64,000 bases of DNA from Hyaloraphidium curvatum (lineage: Eukaryota; Monoblepharomycota; Hyaloraphidiomycetes; Hyaloraphidiales; Hyaloraphidiaceae): positions 186,001 through 250,000 of the forward strand of contig JAIVFI010000043.1 of NCBI GenBank assembly GCA_025558095.1, written 5' to 3'. How positions within the stretch are numbered: the first letter of the stretch is position 1; every line of letters starts with the position of its first letter. A program made the position numbers and the translations under genes. The notes beneath the pieces are model-generated. The model was given only the letters and a program-made list of their open reading frames with translations. It did not search any database and was not told the origin of the DNA. Positions 12,126 to 21,439 of the stretch are shown piece by piece.

Positions 12126-13907
12126 TCACTCCCCCATCTCTCCGGCGTCGTCGCTGCGGTCCTCAAGCTGGAGATCGTCCAGAAGCTCCTCCAATGTAAT
12201 CTGCGGGAAGTCGCCGTCCTCTTCCCCTCCTTCCGAATCGGTGTCCATGCCGCCCTCGTCAACATCTTTCGCCTTCTTCCCCTGAGCCGCAACGTTCCCA
12301 GTCTTGTAAAGATTGATCATGCCGCGCAGCTCCTTGTCCTCCTCGAGATCGCGCAGGAAAGCCTCAAACTCCTGGTCGCGCTTCTCCGCGTCCTTGTCCT
12401 TCTCCACGAGTTCGCCCTGGTCCACGTCGAGCGTCCTCAGCTTCCAGTCTCGTGTCCGCTTTCCGTTCGCCTTGCGCATCTGCGGGTACGACTTCTTGAC
12501 GACCACAAGGTCCGGCATGACGAACCCATGCTTCCCTCCAGACTTGCCCTCCAGAAGAGCGGCCAAGGTGTCGTCGTTTAAGTTTGCGTTCCCCAGATCG
12601 TACGCCATGACGTGGTCACCGGGGTGAAGAATGTTGCCCAGGTGGGTCCGTGCGAGGAATGTGGTGGAAAAGTCGGTCGACTTCGCAAGTTCAAGGGTGG
12701 CTGGTTGGAATTTTGGGCTCCCGCCCGAGACCCGATCCTCGTACTGAACGTCAATGACGTAGTACTCGACCAAGTCCGTGGCACCGCAAAGGGCGGACAC
12801 GGGGCTGTCCCAGAACTGGTTGGCCCGGAGTTCAGCGGTCTTGCACGTCGCCGGGTCGATCAAGTGAATGACGTTGGAGACCCGCGTGCAGAGGACCAGC
12901 GGCCCGATCATGCCCAGGGCCCGCACGAGCTTCGGAGGCAGACACAGCAGATCGTCCTTGCAGACGGGCACAATCTCCACCGAGTACGTGTACTTGAAGA
13001 CCGCCGTCGACGAATGGACATCAGACGACAGAATCTTCTCCGAGGTCTTGACACGAACGGGCACGACCGTCTGAAGGAAATCCGCCATCCTGATGGCGTG
13101 AGTCCGTTGCCCGTAGAAGAAATCCAGTCCGTCCTTGGTCTCCTTGATGTTGATCGTGTCACGGTGGGCGTTGTGCTTCAGGATGAGCTGCTCCAGGAAG
13201 AGGAAGGTCCGCTTGTGGTTGACCTTCTGGCGGACCTGAACGACCGCGCGCCAGGTGTTCTTGGCAGCTATGCGGACGCAGTCCTCGCACTGCTGGTTCG
13301 CGACGACAAACTCGATGACAAAGATCTGCTGCAGGATCGTCGAGGCGAACACCTGCGACGAAAAACACCGTCAGTCGCCATCTCCTCCAACCACCATAGA
13401 ACTACCCGCCTCCTTCTGGATCGTGAGCTTGACCTTTACTCGCTTGGAGTGTGGTTCCGTCCAGATGAAGCCCGCGTCAACGAGCCGAACCTTGGAGAGG
13501 CCCCGGCCAAGCTTCCGCAAGCAGACCGTCATCAGCTCCCGGCTCTCCAAATCCGCCTTGACCCATCCCGAAGGCGGCTGAAGGTACCGCTCGCAGTCCC
13601 GGCAGAAGTGGAGCGTGCTGCTCTTCGGGATGCCTTCGGTGATGTCGACCTTGTTCCGGATGCAGTCGATACAGGTGTTTGCCGGGTTGGCGGCGATGGG
13701 AACGCCGCATTCACAGCAGAGGCTGTGTAAGGGGGAGAATGGGGCCGTTTGCCGACGGAGCAAGATCCCGCCGGCCAGCGGAGAAAGATCAGTGAGCGCC
13801 CCAAAAGCAAAGCAGCAGGTCGGGCGGTGAGCAGAATCTCAAAGCCGACAGAGATAGAGGACGTACATCGTGGCCGCCGTTTGGCGAGGAGGTGCGATGG
13901 CCTGCAT
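12126..13907 (-). CDS. NMD3: 60S ribosomal export protein NMD3
   Basis: Three exons (13867-13907, 13410-13722, 12126-13352) give 526 aa. NMD3 is the nuclear-export adaptor of the pre-60S subunit, linking it to CRM1. The N-terminus has the zinc cysteines: LCCECG, CIDC, HFCRDCERYLQPP and later QQCEDCVR. The very conserved block RQKVNHKRTFLFLEQLILKH is present, then DGLDFFYGQRTHAIRMADF, SVEIVPVCKDDLLCLP, and an acidic C-terminus where export signals usually lie. Intron 2 (13353-13409) begins GC, not GT; only that gives KEVFASTILQQ in frame. The first exon is supported by a perfect GTACGT donor. It diverges from INO80C over 145 bp. Confidence 0.93.
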
Positions 13908-14052
13908 CGTAGCCCCGTTTGGTGTTTTGGGGCGCGGGCCGCGGGCTTATATGTCCTCTTTCTGAGACGCAAATTCGGTGCATGCGTGCACGCTGGCATT
14001 ATAGCGGCAGCCCTCATCCTGGAGCAAAGGATTCTGGTGGCAGACGACCGAA

Positions 14053-14650
14053 ATGAGCAGGCTGGGGCCCCGTGGTCGGAGGCCCGTGGCGGACGCGGCT
14101 TCGCGGTCCAGCACCCCGGACAACTCGGCGTCCATCGACGATGCCATGTCTTTCGACGACTCGATCGAAATCGACGAGCTGGACCAAACGACGGGCCTTT
14201 TTGAGGAACCGATAAACCTAAACGCGGCACATTCGTTCAAGAATCCGGCGTACAAGCCGCCGAAGAAGCCCCGAGGGTTGAAGCAGATCGTCACGGCGGA
14301 GAAGGGGACGCCGCACCCGGTCAACGCTGTCAGATGTTCGTGCGGATGGATGCCGCCGCAGTATTCACAGCTGACCCGTTCCTTCCGGCTCCAGACTGGA
14401 CCATTGATGCCACGCCTTCGCTAATGCCCCAGAAGAAATACTGCGATCTCACCGGACTCGAGGTCGGTGCTCGCCGCGTCGTCTAGCGCGTCTGGATTGC
14501 TCACTTCCAGCGGTCTAGGCGAAGTATACGGATCCCAAGACGGGGCTTCGCTACCACTCTGCGGACTGCTACCTGTACGTGCGCAAGCTTACCCCGGCTC
14601 AGGTGCAACAGCACCTGGCGCTGCGCAATGCCTCGACGCAGATTCGATGA
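14053..14650 (+). CDS. IES6: INO80 complex subunit C (Ies6), YL1 C-terminal domain
   Basis: Exons 14053-14335, 14371-14462 and 14519-14650 give about 168 aa. The N-terminal third is acidic and disordered. Then come FKNPAYKPPKKPRGLKQI (compare KNPNY and GLKQI of human INO80C) and the YL1-C domain: MPQKKYCDLTGL joined across an intron to EAKYTDPKTGLRYHS, then VQQHLALRNAS. The protein is part of the INO80 chromatin remodeller, where Ies6 pairs with Arp5. The first intron is only 35 nt (or 26 nt with the alternative AG at 14361); it is needed because the frame shifts there. The short intron makes residues near 95 uncertain; the remainder is secure. Confidence 0.85.
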
Positions 14651-14856
14651 ATGGTGCTGATTCATGTTGCTTATACCACCTCATGCAATGTACATTCCAT
14701 GTTCGATGCCGATTTTGTCCTAGTAGCCTGGATGATGGTTCAACGACGTGCGAACTTCACCGTCCTAAACCTCCCCGTCCGGCATGAAACGCTCGTCAAG
14801 AGCTTTTCCGACCCGATAACACCAATTGATAACGGCCAATCGTGCGCCGAGCCGCG

Positions 14857-15364
14857 ATGGTCCGCTTTAAGAACCGTTACCTCGTCATCGAGGTCGTGTT
14901 CCCCGACGGGCCCCACACCCTGCTGGACGTGCACGCCGGCACCGTGGCCAACGTCATTCGCGACAGTCTGGAGATGAATTTCGGAGAGTGGGGAGCTGCC
15001 ACGGCCGCGATGTCCCTTTCTGGTCGGTTCATGAGCCACGTTCCCTCGCGAGCCCCTGTTGACGACGCCGGGACTTCCAGTGAAGTACTACTCCGCCCAC
15101 ACCAACATCGGGATCGTTCGGGTCGCACGGGATCATTTCCGGCTTATTTGGGGCGCCCTCACGTTCATTACGAAGCTCAAGAACCGGGACTGCATCGTCC
15201 GGGTCATCCACGTCTCGGGGACGATCAAGAAAGCGCAACTGGCCACCATACGCTACGACAAACGGAAGATCGATGAAGCAAAGGCCATATTGGAAGCCCA
15301 GGGGGTCAACACTACAGAGGCAGCCGCCCGAGACGAGAGGGACATTCTTGCTACTGAGGTGTAG
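14857..15364 (+). CDS. POP5: Ribonuclease P/MRP protein subunit POP5
   Basis: Two exons, 14857-15022 and 15081-15364, give 149 aa. POP5 is a small protein of RNase P and RNase MRP, processing tRNA 5' ends and pre-rRNA. The start MVRFKNRYLVIEVVF is nearly the same as the animal N-terminus MVRFK-RYLL. Further matches are IRDSLEMNFGEWGAA, VKYYSAHTNIGIVRVARDHF, WGALTFITKLKNRDCIVRV and HVSGTIKKAQLATIRYD. The splice restores S-V-K-Y exactly where the family continues. The length is close to that of human POP5. It lies downstream of IES6 on the same strand. Confidence 0.92.
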
Positions 15365-15434
15365 CATCTACCGGCCATGTCCCACTCGGAACATGCTACG
15401 GCGAATCGCCACCGCCGCCAACGGAAGCGAGCAT

Positions 15435-16234
15435 TCATAGGATGCTGCACCCGTTCTTCTTCTTGGTGCCGCTCTTGCCCTTCTGGTTCCCTCCTGCCAT
15501 CCTCTCTTTCCTGAGGATGGTGTTGGCAGGGGCACAGATTGGAGGGCAAAACCGAGCTCACCTATCCCGTATCATTCGCATGAGGGTCTGGTATGCCTCC
15601 TCGACGTTCTCCTTGGTCTTTGCTGACGTCTCGATGTACGTACAGTTCCATTCCCGGGCCTGGGGAGCGTTCGCAGACGTCAGCCACGCGCCATCGATGT
15701 AGACCGCAATCAATACTGGCCTTGGCTTCGCCTTCCCGGGCCGAAACTCTCCTCAAGTGGGCCAGGTCCGCCTTGTTGCCAACAAGAATGAACGGAATCG
15801 TCTCGTCGTCCAGCACCCGCGTTATCTGATCCCGGAATTCCTGTGTGTCGGACCGTGTCAAGTCAGACCCTTGGAGTTTCCCGGCAGACCAGTCTTCCCA
15901 CCTGCGTGTGGGCAAAGCTCTCGCCCTCGGTTATGCTGAACACACAGAAGAACCCCTCGCCCGATCGGTAGTAGTTGTCCCGAATGGCCGCGTACTCCTC
16001 TTGCCCGGCGGTGTCGAGAATGTCGATGAAGCACTCCTGGCCGTCCAAGACGACCTTCTTCCGGTACGAGTCCGCCTTTGTCGGGTCGTACTCCTCGATA
16101 AAGTCCCCGTACATGAACTGCAGAGTCAGCGCCGACTTTCCGACGCCGCCGGAGCCGACCATAATGATCTTATGCAGCGGAAGGGAGGAGGGTGGGGGCC
16201 GGCGGCCCCCGCCCCTGGAGCCCCCGGAGGCCAT
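15435..16234 (-). CDS. Ral-like small GTPase
   Basis: Four exons (15902-16234, 15721-15840, 15562-15659, 15435-15510) give 208 aa, the length of human RalA. The P-loop is GSGGVGKS. The effector region [17 protein letters not shown] is the Ral signature (Ras has PTIEDSY). [18 protein letters not shown] follows, then VGNKADL and ETSAK. After a Lys-rich stretch the protein ends in the CaaX box CSIL; a terminal Leu favours geranylgeranylation, so it should be membrane-anchored. Intron 2 (15660-15720) starts GC (AAG|GCCAGT); this is the only boundary giving [11 protein letters not shown] in frame. Ral regulates exocytosis and the exocyst in animals. The role here is inferred. Confidence 0.88.
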
Positions 16235-16558
16235 GGCGGCGCGCGCGGTCGCGGGGCCGAGGCAGCAGGCGCGCCGTCACGTCCCAGTTACGGGCGTCGG
16301 CTGCCCGCAGGAAAGCGCGGAATGAACACGCGCAGTCAGGGTTTGGAGCCGGGTGACGACGCGTTGCGGAGTGCAGACGCGGCGTGATCGAGCCTGCGCT
16401 GCCGCAGGTGATCGGAAGGACCGCGAACAGTCGGCCTCCGCCCCCCGGCATTGCCTGGTTCGTTCTCTAAACCTTAGTGCATTCTTCTCGAGAGGAAGAA
16501 AAGAACCGGACGCGTTCGACGGAGCCAGCTCAGGTTCTCGGAACTGTCACTCCTCATC

Positions 16559-17398
16559 ATGGACCTGTCGGAGGAAGCTCTCGAGGAGGTTCAAGCGATT
16601 CGGTCGATCTATCCCGAATGGGTGGACGAAGAAACGGATCTTGGAACACTCGTGCTTCGACTGCCCGTCGCGGAGGCAGAAGAAGGTCCCCACGGATCCT
16701 TGCATCTCGAGATGCGGGTCTGCCTCCCACCTGAGTATCCTGCCTCGACCTGCCCGCTCTTTGAGCTAAGTGGATCAGCTCTGGACTTTTTGAGCCGAAC
16801 GCAAGTCGATGCGTTGGAGAACGATTTGCTGGCGTGCTACGCGGGATCCGTTTGTTGCTTTGAGATGATTGAGCTGGCCCGATCAGCGCTCAAAGACGTC
16901 TTTGCCGCTGGTGTGCAGCCGGCAGCTAAAGTGGCGGCCAGTGTACCGGCCGCCAGGGCTCCGAGCTCAGGGGATGCAGCTCCCCTCGCGGAAGCCACCC
17001 GGCACAAACTCTCCCTTCCCTGGGCGATCACCGAGCCGGTCAACGTTCAGAAGAGCACGTTCGTCGGCTACGCAACCAGTGTGCGGTCGGAAGGGGACGT
17101 TGAGAGAGCCATGGAGGATCTCATGGGGGACAAAGCCGTCGCCAGGGCGACGCACCGGATTCTGGCGTACCGCATTGTGTCCGACGGCCGCGTGCGCGAG
17201 GACCGGGATGACGACGGGGAGGTCGGTGCTGCCCGATTTCTTGCCTTCCTGCTAAGTCAGTCCCGTTGCGAGAACGTGCTGGTGGTTGTAGTTCGTTGGT
17301 ACGGCGGCGTGCACCTCGGACCGTTGCGCTTCCGGCTCATTCAGACTTGCGGAAGAGATGCGCTGGAGCGCCACGGTGCCATTCCGAAGAAGCAGTAG
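16559..17398 (+). CDS. YIH1: IMPACT/YIH1-like protein (RWD plus UPF0029 domain)
   Basis: Intronless, 279 aa. Residues 1-110 are an RWD domain (LEEVQAIRSIYPEW near the start, PPEYP later). After a linker of about 30 residues, the IMPACT domain begins: VQKSTFVGYATSV, ATHRILAYRI, REDRDDDGEVGAARFLAFL, and NVLVVVVRWYGGVHLGPLRF, with the conserved DDDGE and RWYGG motifs. YIH1/IMPACT binds GCN1 and so restrains GCN2 kinase in the amino-acid starvation response. It is the only clearly intron-free multi-domain gene in the housekeeping block. The 324-bp gap to the divergent Ral gene should contain both promoters. Confidence 0.9.
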   Translation: MDLSEEALEEVQAIRSIYPEWVDEETDLGTLVLRLPVAEAEEGPHGSLHLEMRVCLPPEYPASTCPLFELSGSALDFLSRTQVDALENDLLACYAGSVCCFEMIELARSALKDVFAAGVQPAAKVAASVPAARAPSSGDAAPLAEATRHKLSLPWAITEPVNVQKSTFVGYATSVRSEGDVERAMEDLMGDKAVARATHRILAYRIVSDGRVREDRDDDGEVGAARFLAFLLSQSRCENVLVVVVRWYGGVHLGPLRFRLIQTCGRDALERHGAIPKKQ

Positions 17399-17437
17399 CT
17401 ATGTACATCATCACTGGTGTCTGAATCCACGAACTGC

Positions 17438-20087
17438 TCAAGCAAAACGCGTCAGGAATTCCCTGAACAGCTTGGTCTCCTCCTCCTTCGACACCAATCG
17501 GATCCGGCAGCCCTTCTCCAAGAAGAACTGGGGCGCGCGAGTCAGATAAGCAAAGAAACACAGAAAGGTACGCACCAAGCGTCCAAAAGCCCGCACGCGA
17601 AGGATCTCCTTGGGCTGCCGCGGGAGGAGCCGGTCCTGGATGTTCGTCCGGAGGAAGATGGTCACCAAGAAGCCTAACACTATTATGGGGGTTATCCAGA
17701 TGAAGTTGATGCGGTATATGTCCGGGTCATTTTTGCCGTACTCGGCGACCTGGAAAGTGGAAGGAGAGCTCAGGGGAAGCCATCGGCGCAAAAGTGGCCA
17801 GCTCACCGCCCGGTTCACGATGCTGTTGTAAACGATTGCGCCGACGACACCGCCGAGGGACCAGGTCGTAAGAATGATGCCGTGTGTCGCTCCCACGTTC
17901 TGGGCTCCGAACATGTCGGCACTGCGTGGCAGGGTGAGTTCGGAGTCCACCGTCACTCAACGGCCAGCGACCCACAGAAAAGCCGGAATGACGCCAAACC
18001 CAGTGCCATAGCAGAGAGAGATGGCGCAGATTGAAAGCACAAAGGCCCAGTAGACCTGGTTGTGGAAGATGGCGGGAAGGAAGCCGCAAAAGATCGCCTG
18101 CACAGCCAATGTGAAGAGAAAGATGGTTTTCCGACCCGTCGTATCAGAGGCAAGCGCAAGTACGATGCGACCGCTGAGGTTGAAGATGGACGCGATCGAG
18201 TTGATGATGACGGCCTCCTGTTGCGACTTGCTAAACTGGTTCTTGACCATATCTGGAGACGAGGGAAGGCGAAGTTAGACCAGCTGTCACAAGCCCACAT
18301 CCCTGTCACCTTGGAGTTTCGATATCGTCGTAAGACCCAGAATAGCGTTTGCGAACAGCCTGCGAGGTTCGTACCCAGGTGAGTCGGAAGGACCGATGCC
18401 AACCGGTCTCAAGTCAACTCACATGTAGTACATGATCCGGAACTCGGTGGAAGTGACGGCGTCGATCAATGTGTAGCCACGCAAGATGTCCTGCAGCTGC
18501 TTCCGTGCCAGCAAGTCCTCCTCGGTGTCCATTCGCTCCAGAATGGCCTTCTCCTCTTTCAAGGCACGCCGGGCAGTCTGCTCTGCGGTTAACCCCCTGG
18601 ATAGCGTCTCCGAAGAAGCATTGGCCACATCAGCTGAAGCCATGGCAGGCTGGATCGTAGCTGCCGCAGGGTCCAGCTTCGTGTCCGCCGAGGCCTGCGA
18701 GTCGCTGTCCGAATGGGTGCCTTGTGAGGCTGGATCGCCTAATGTCGCGAGTGCCAGTGCGGAGTTGTGGCCAGCAGCCGGAATCAGAGGGGTGACTGGC
18801 GTGTCCGCCGCCTCGGCCAAAGTCTTCCCGATTATCTTCTGGTTCTCCCATCTTGCTTCCCGGATCTGGCTCAGTGCCTCGGCCACGGTGTCCGTTCCGC
18901 GAATGGCTTTCTGGTAGATCTTGACGCCGCCGACCGTGAACCCCGGCGGCGGCACCCGCAGTAGCATGGCCATCGACATCATGATGACAAAGTAGGCACA
19001 CCCGAGGACGACGAAACAGAGCACGATCCCCACAGATCGGATCAGAGCGGCTTGATAGTACGGCGCGACGATTGCACCGGCGCCGAAACCGCATACGGCG
19101 ACGCCCGACGCGAGACCGCGGCGATCGGGAAACCACTTCTGAATCGGGCTGACGGGAGCGATGTAGGAGATGCCCAGGCCGCAGCCCCCAATGACGCCGT
19201 AGCCGACGTAAAGGAGGCCAATTTGCTTGAGCCAGATGGCCAGCGCCGCGAGGAGTTGGGCAGCAAAGTACATCCACGAGCCAAAGATGGCCGCAGTCCG
19301 CGGACCGGAGCGTTCCAGCCAGGGGCCGAGAATGGCCGCGGAGGGTCCAAAGGTGGCCACTGCAACGTAGAATGTGATGGGGGCGCGGCCGACGGTATCG
19401 TCCCCGAATATGTACTCGTCGACTGAAAGGGCGGGGTCAGCAGGTGACACAAATCAGGATGGGAGCGAAGGCGACTTACTGGCGGCATTGTAGCCGGACC
19501 AAGCGTCTACAGGTCGACGCAAAAGCGCAACTAAGCGTCAGGAGGGCACGGGAAAGACAGGAAAGGGACCCACAGAGAGAACCAACGCACAACTGCATGA
19601 CGAGCGCGGCGGGGAGCAACATCCACCTGCTGAACTTCACTTGGTAGACCTGATGGCCGTACCACGTGATTCCCCATCGGGGGATGATGAAGGACGGAGG
19701 GAAGCCGACCCAGCGGTCGGCCTCGATCTCCTCCATGGTGGGGTGCGAGTCCGGGATGGTGTAGTGCTCAATGATCTTCTCCTTGGTCTTTTGAGTCACG
19801 GCTTCAAAGCACCCTTTGGTTTCCGAGGCGAAAGAGTGGGAGGGCTGCAGTTCATCTGCGTCTGCGTCGACACCGTCTCCCGAACCCGCGCCGCCGTCTC
19901 CGTCCGGTTGCGGCGGGGATGGCAGCGATGGGGAGCTGGACGAGCTCGGGAGCATCGTCCACGGTCGTACGACGACCACAGTGTCTTTCGGCGCCTCCGC
20001 GGCCCAGTACGTCGACACGCTCTGGCGCCCGCCAGTGTTGCGCGCGGCCCGGGCCGCCGCGTCCGACGGCGACCCGGACGACGGCAT
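17438..20087 (-). CDS. MFS transporter, oxalate/formate antiporter type
   Basis: Eight exons (19583-20087, 19480-19506, 18423-19422, 18310-18359, 17976-18252, 17807-17921, 17577-17749, 17438-17528) give 745 aa. A long N-terminal cytoplasmic region precedes the first membrane segment (MLLPAALVMQLCV), which continues across a 27-nt exon to WSGYNAAIDEY. Typical OFA motifs follow: GGCGLGISYIAPVSPIQKWF and PDRRGLASGVAVCGFGAGA in the first half, then GLTTIS and PAFLADMFGAQNVGATHG in the second. The central loop is unusually long, about 150 residues rich in Ala, Ser and Glu. OFA-family proteins carry monocarboxylates or dicarboxylates; the substrate cannot be read from sequence. Confidence 0.82.
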
Positions 20088-20876
20088 GGCAGCGGCGCAA
20101 AGGGCCGGCCGGCAACGCCTCCCAAGTGCCGGCTTGCAGCTTGTGGGCGCCTTGGGAGATGGGGAGTGGCGCGAGTGAACCAGCGGGCGGGGTCATGCAC
20201 GTCCCAAGTCCGTCCTCGTAGGCACGTCCGCTCAAAGTGTAAGGCGAGGTCAATCGCAGATTACATGGTCTTCGTCTCTGGAGCACACTACCACAGCATT
20301 GCTTTCGCTCGGCAAGGACGGTTGCTCGATGCTTCCATGTACTGCCCGTGATCTGCATCTTCCGCCTAAGCTCGATCGGACGAATGGAGACCGCCCGCAG
20401 GGTACATCGGACAATCGAAACGACTCTAGAGAAGTCTCCTTGCTCATAGGATCATGTCAGCTTCGGTGCACAGGACTTCGGGGGTCGCGATCCGATCGCT
20501 GACTGCATCCGGCTTTTCCCACCCGAAGACTCCTGGTTCTGGAACTTTCCAAGTCGTTCTCTTCGCCAAATGCATCGTACGAGATGTGCGACCTCGGGGA
20601 GACGATGGCGTTGGCGTCAGCACGCCTTCCAATCCCTCCCCCCGCCAGCGCTCCGCGATCCGATTTCTGGTTGCATGCTTGCAGCCGGCGGTCTGCTCGC
20701 CAAGCCGGCAAATTGTTCCAGAACTCTTGCCCCTCTTGGACTTTCAGCACTAGCTGGTCCCCGCGCTCCGGTCACGCTCCGCCGGTGCGTCCTCCTGCTT
20801 TTGAAACCTCCCGGCCGAGCTGACGCGGGCTGTCTACCCGGACGACAGCCTACCTGTGCAACTAGGGCACTGCGCC
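20088..20876. other. Intergenic region upstream of selenoprotein W
   Basis: 789 bp between the start of the MFS gene and that of selenoprotein W. Small open frames on both strands near 20454-20753 resemble no family I know and show no convincing splice structure. Both promoters probably lie here; a minor unrecognised gene cannot be ruled out. Confidence 0.4.
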
Positions 20877-21220
20877 ATGTCTTCCTCATCGAAAGTCACG
20901 GTCCACACCGTATATTGCGGCGCGTGAGGTAGAACTCCGCGCCTTCGCTGTCGCTGGTCCCGCGGACCCTGATCGTCGCTCCGCTAGGTTACGGGCGCCG
21001 ATACTCGGCCTTCGAGCGCGAGCTCAAGGCCGAGTTCGGCAGCAAGATCTCTATCACGTCGTTCTCGACCCCCACGGCGACCTCCAAGTTTGAAGTGACC
21101 GTCGGCGGCGTGCTGGTCCACTCGAAGATCGGCGGCGCAGGATTCGTCGACAACGAGAGCAAGCTTCAGCGCATCTTTGCTGCGATCGAAGCGGAGCTCG
21201 CCAAGGACAACAGCTCTTGA
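20877..21220 (+). CDS. SELENOW: Selenoprotein W with in-frame TGA (selenocysteine)
   Basis: Exons 20877-20928 and 20988-21220 give 94 aa if the TGA at 20925-20927 is read as selenocysteine (U, residue 17). The protein starts with a beta-strand and the redox motif VYCGAUGYGRRY, which is the CxxU signature of SelW/Rdx proteins. Then come FERELKAEF, TATSKFEVTVGGVLVHSK and GFVDNESKLQRIFAAIEAEL, matching the rest of SelW through to its end. The TGA sits exactly where animal and algal SelW has Sec. The intron splits the next codon and has GTAGAA/CTAG ends. A SECIS-like hairpin follows the true stop. An ordinary annotation would truncate this gene to 16 codons or miss it. Function: thioredoxin-fold redox protein. 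Confidence 0.85.
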
Positions 21221-21270
21221 AGCGATACTGTTGACCTCGGAGAGCTAGACTGAATCGGTGCCCGCTGCGA

Positions 21271-21336
21271 GATCTTCATGAAGGCTGTTCACGAAAGCGC
21301 GAGGCGCGGTGAGCTTGCCTGAACGCAAGGGAGATC
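21271..21336 (+). promoter_or_regulatory. Predicted type II SECIS element in the SELENOW 3' UTR
   Basis: The hairpin lies 58 nt after the stop codon. Core pieces: 5' ATGA at 21278-21281 and 3' TGA at 21320-21322 (the non-Watson-Crick quartet), and unpaired AA(A) at 21294-21296. The spacing from ATGA to AA is 12 nt, as in known SECIS elements. Stem II pairs 21283-21292 with 21309-21319 (GGC/GCC, then TTCAC/GTGAG, with a mismatch, G-U pairs and one bulge). After the AA, a perfect mini-hairpin GCGC-GAG-GCGC (21297-21307) makes it type II. A lower stem pairs GATCT (21271-21275) with AGATC (21332-21336). It would recruit SBP2 and the Sec elongation factor. Folding was done by hand. Confidence 0.75.
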
Positions 21337-21439
21337 GTGGAAAGGCTCCGATTCAGTCGTGTCAATCAATCCATCATTAGAAGTTTGGAGTACACTAGAG
21401 GATCTCCTCGACCATTCCAATACCTGGAGTCGGAGTCGG

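Noticed and set aside
20925-20927. TGA in the SelW gene as an ordinary stop or a pseudogene mutation
   Set aside because: The codon is exactly at the known selenocysteine site, the downstream frame is conserved to the family's C-terminus, the intron phase is kept, and a SECIS-like hairpin follows.
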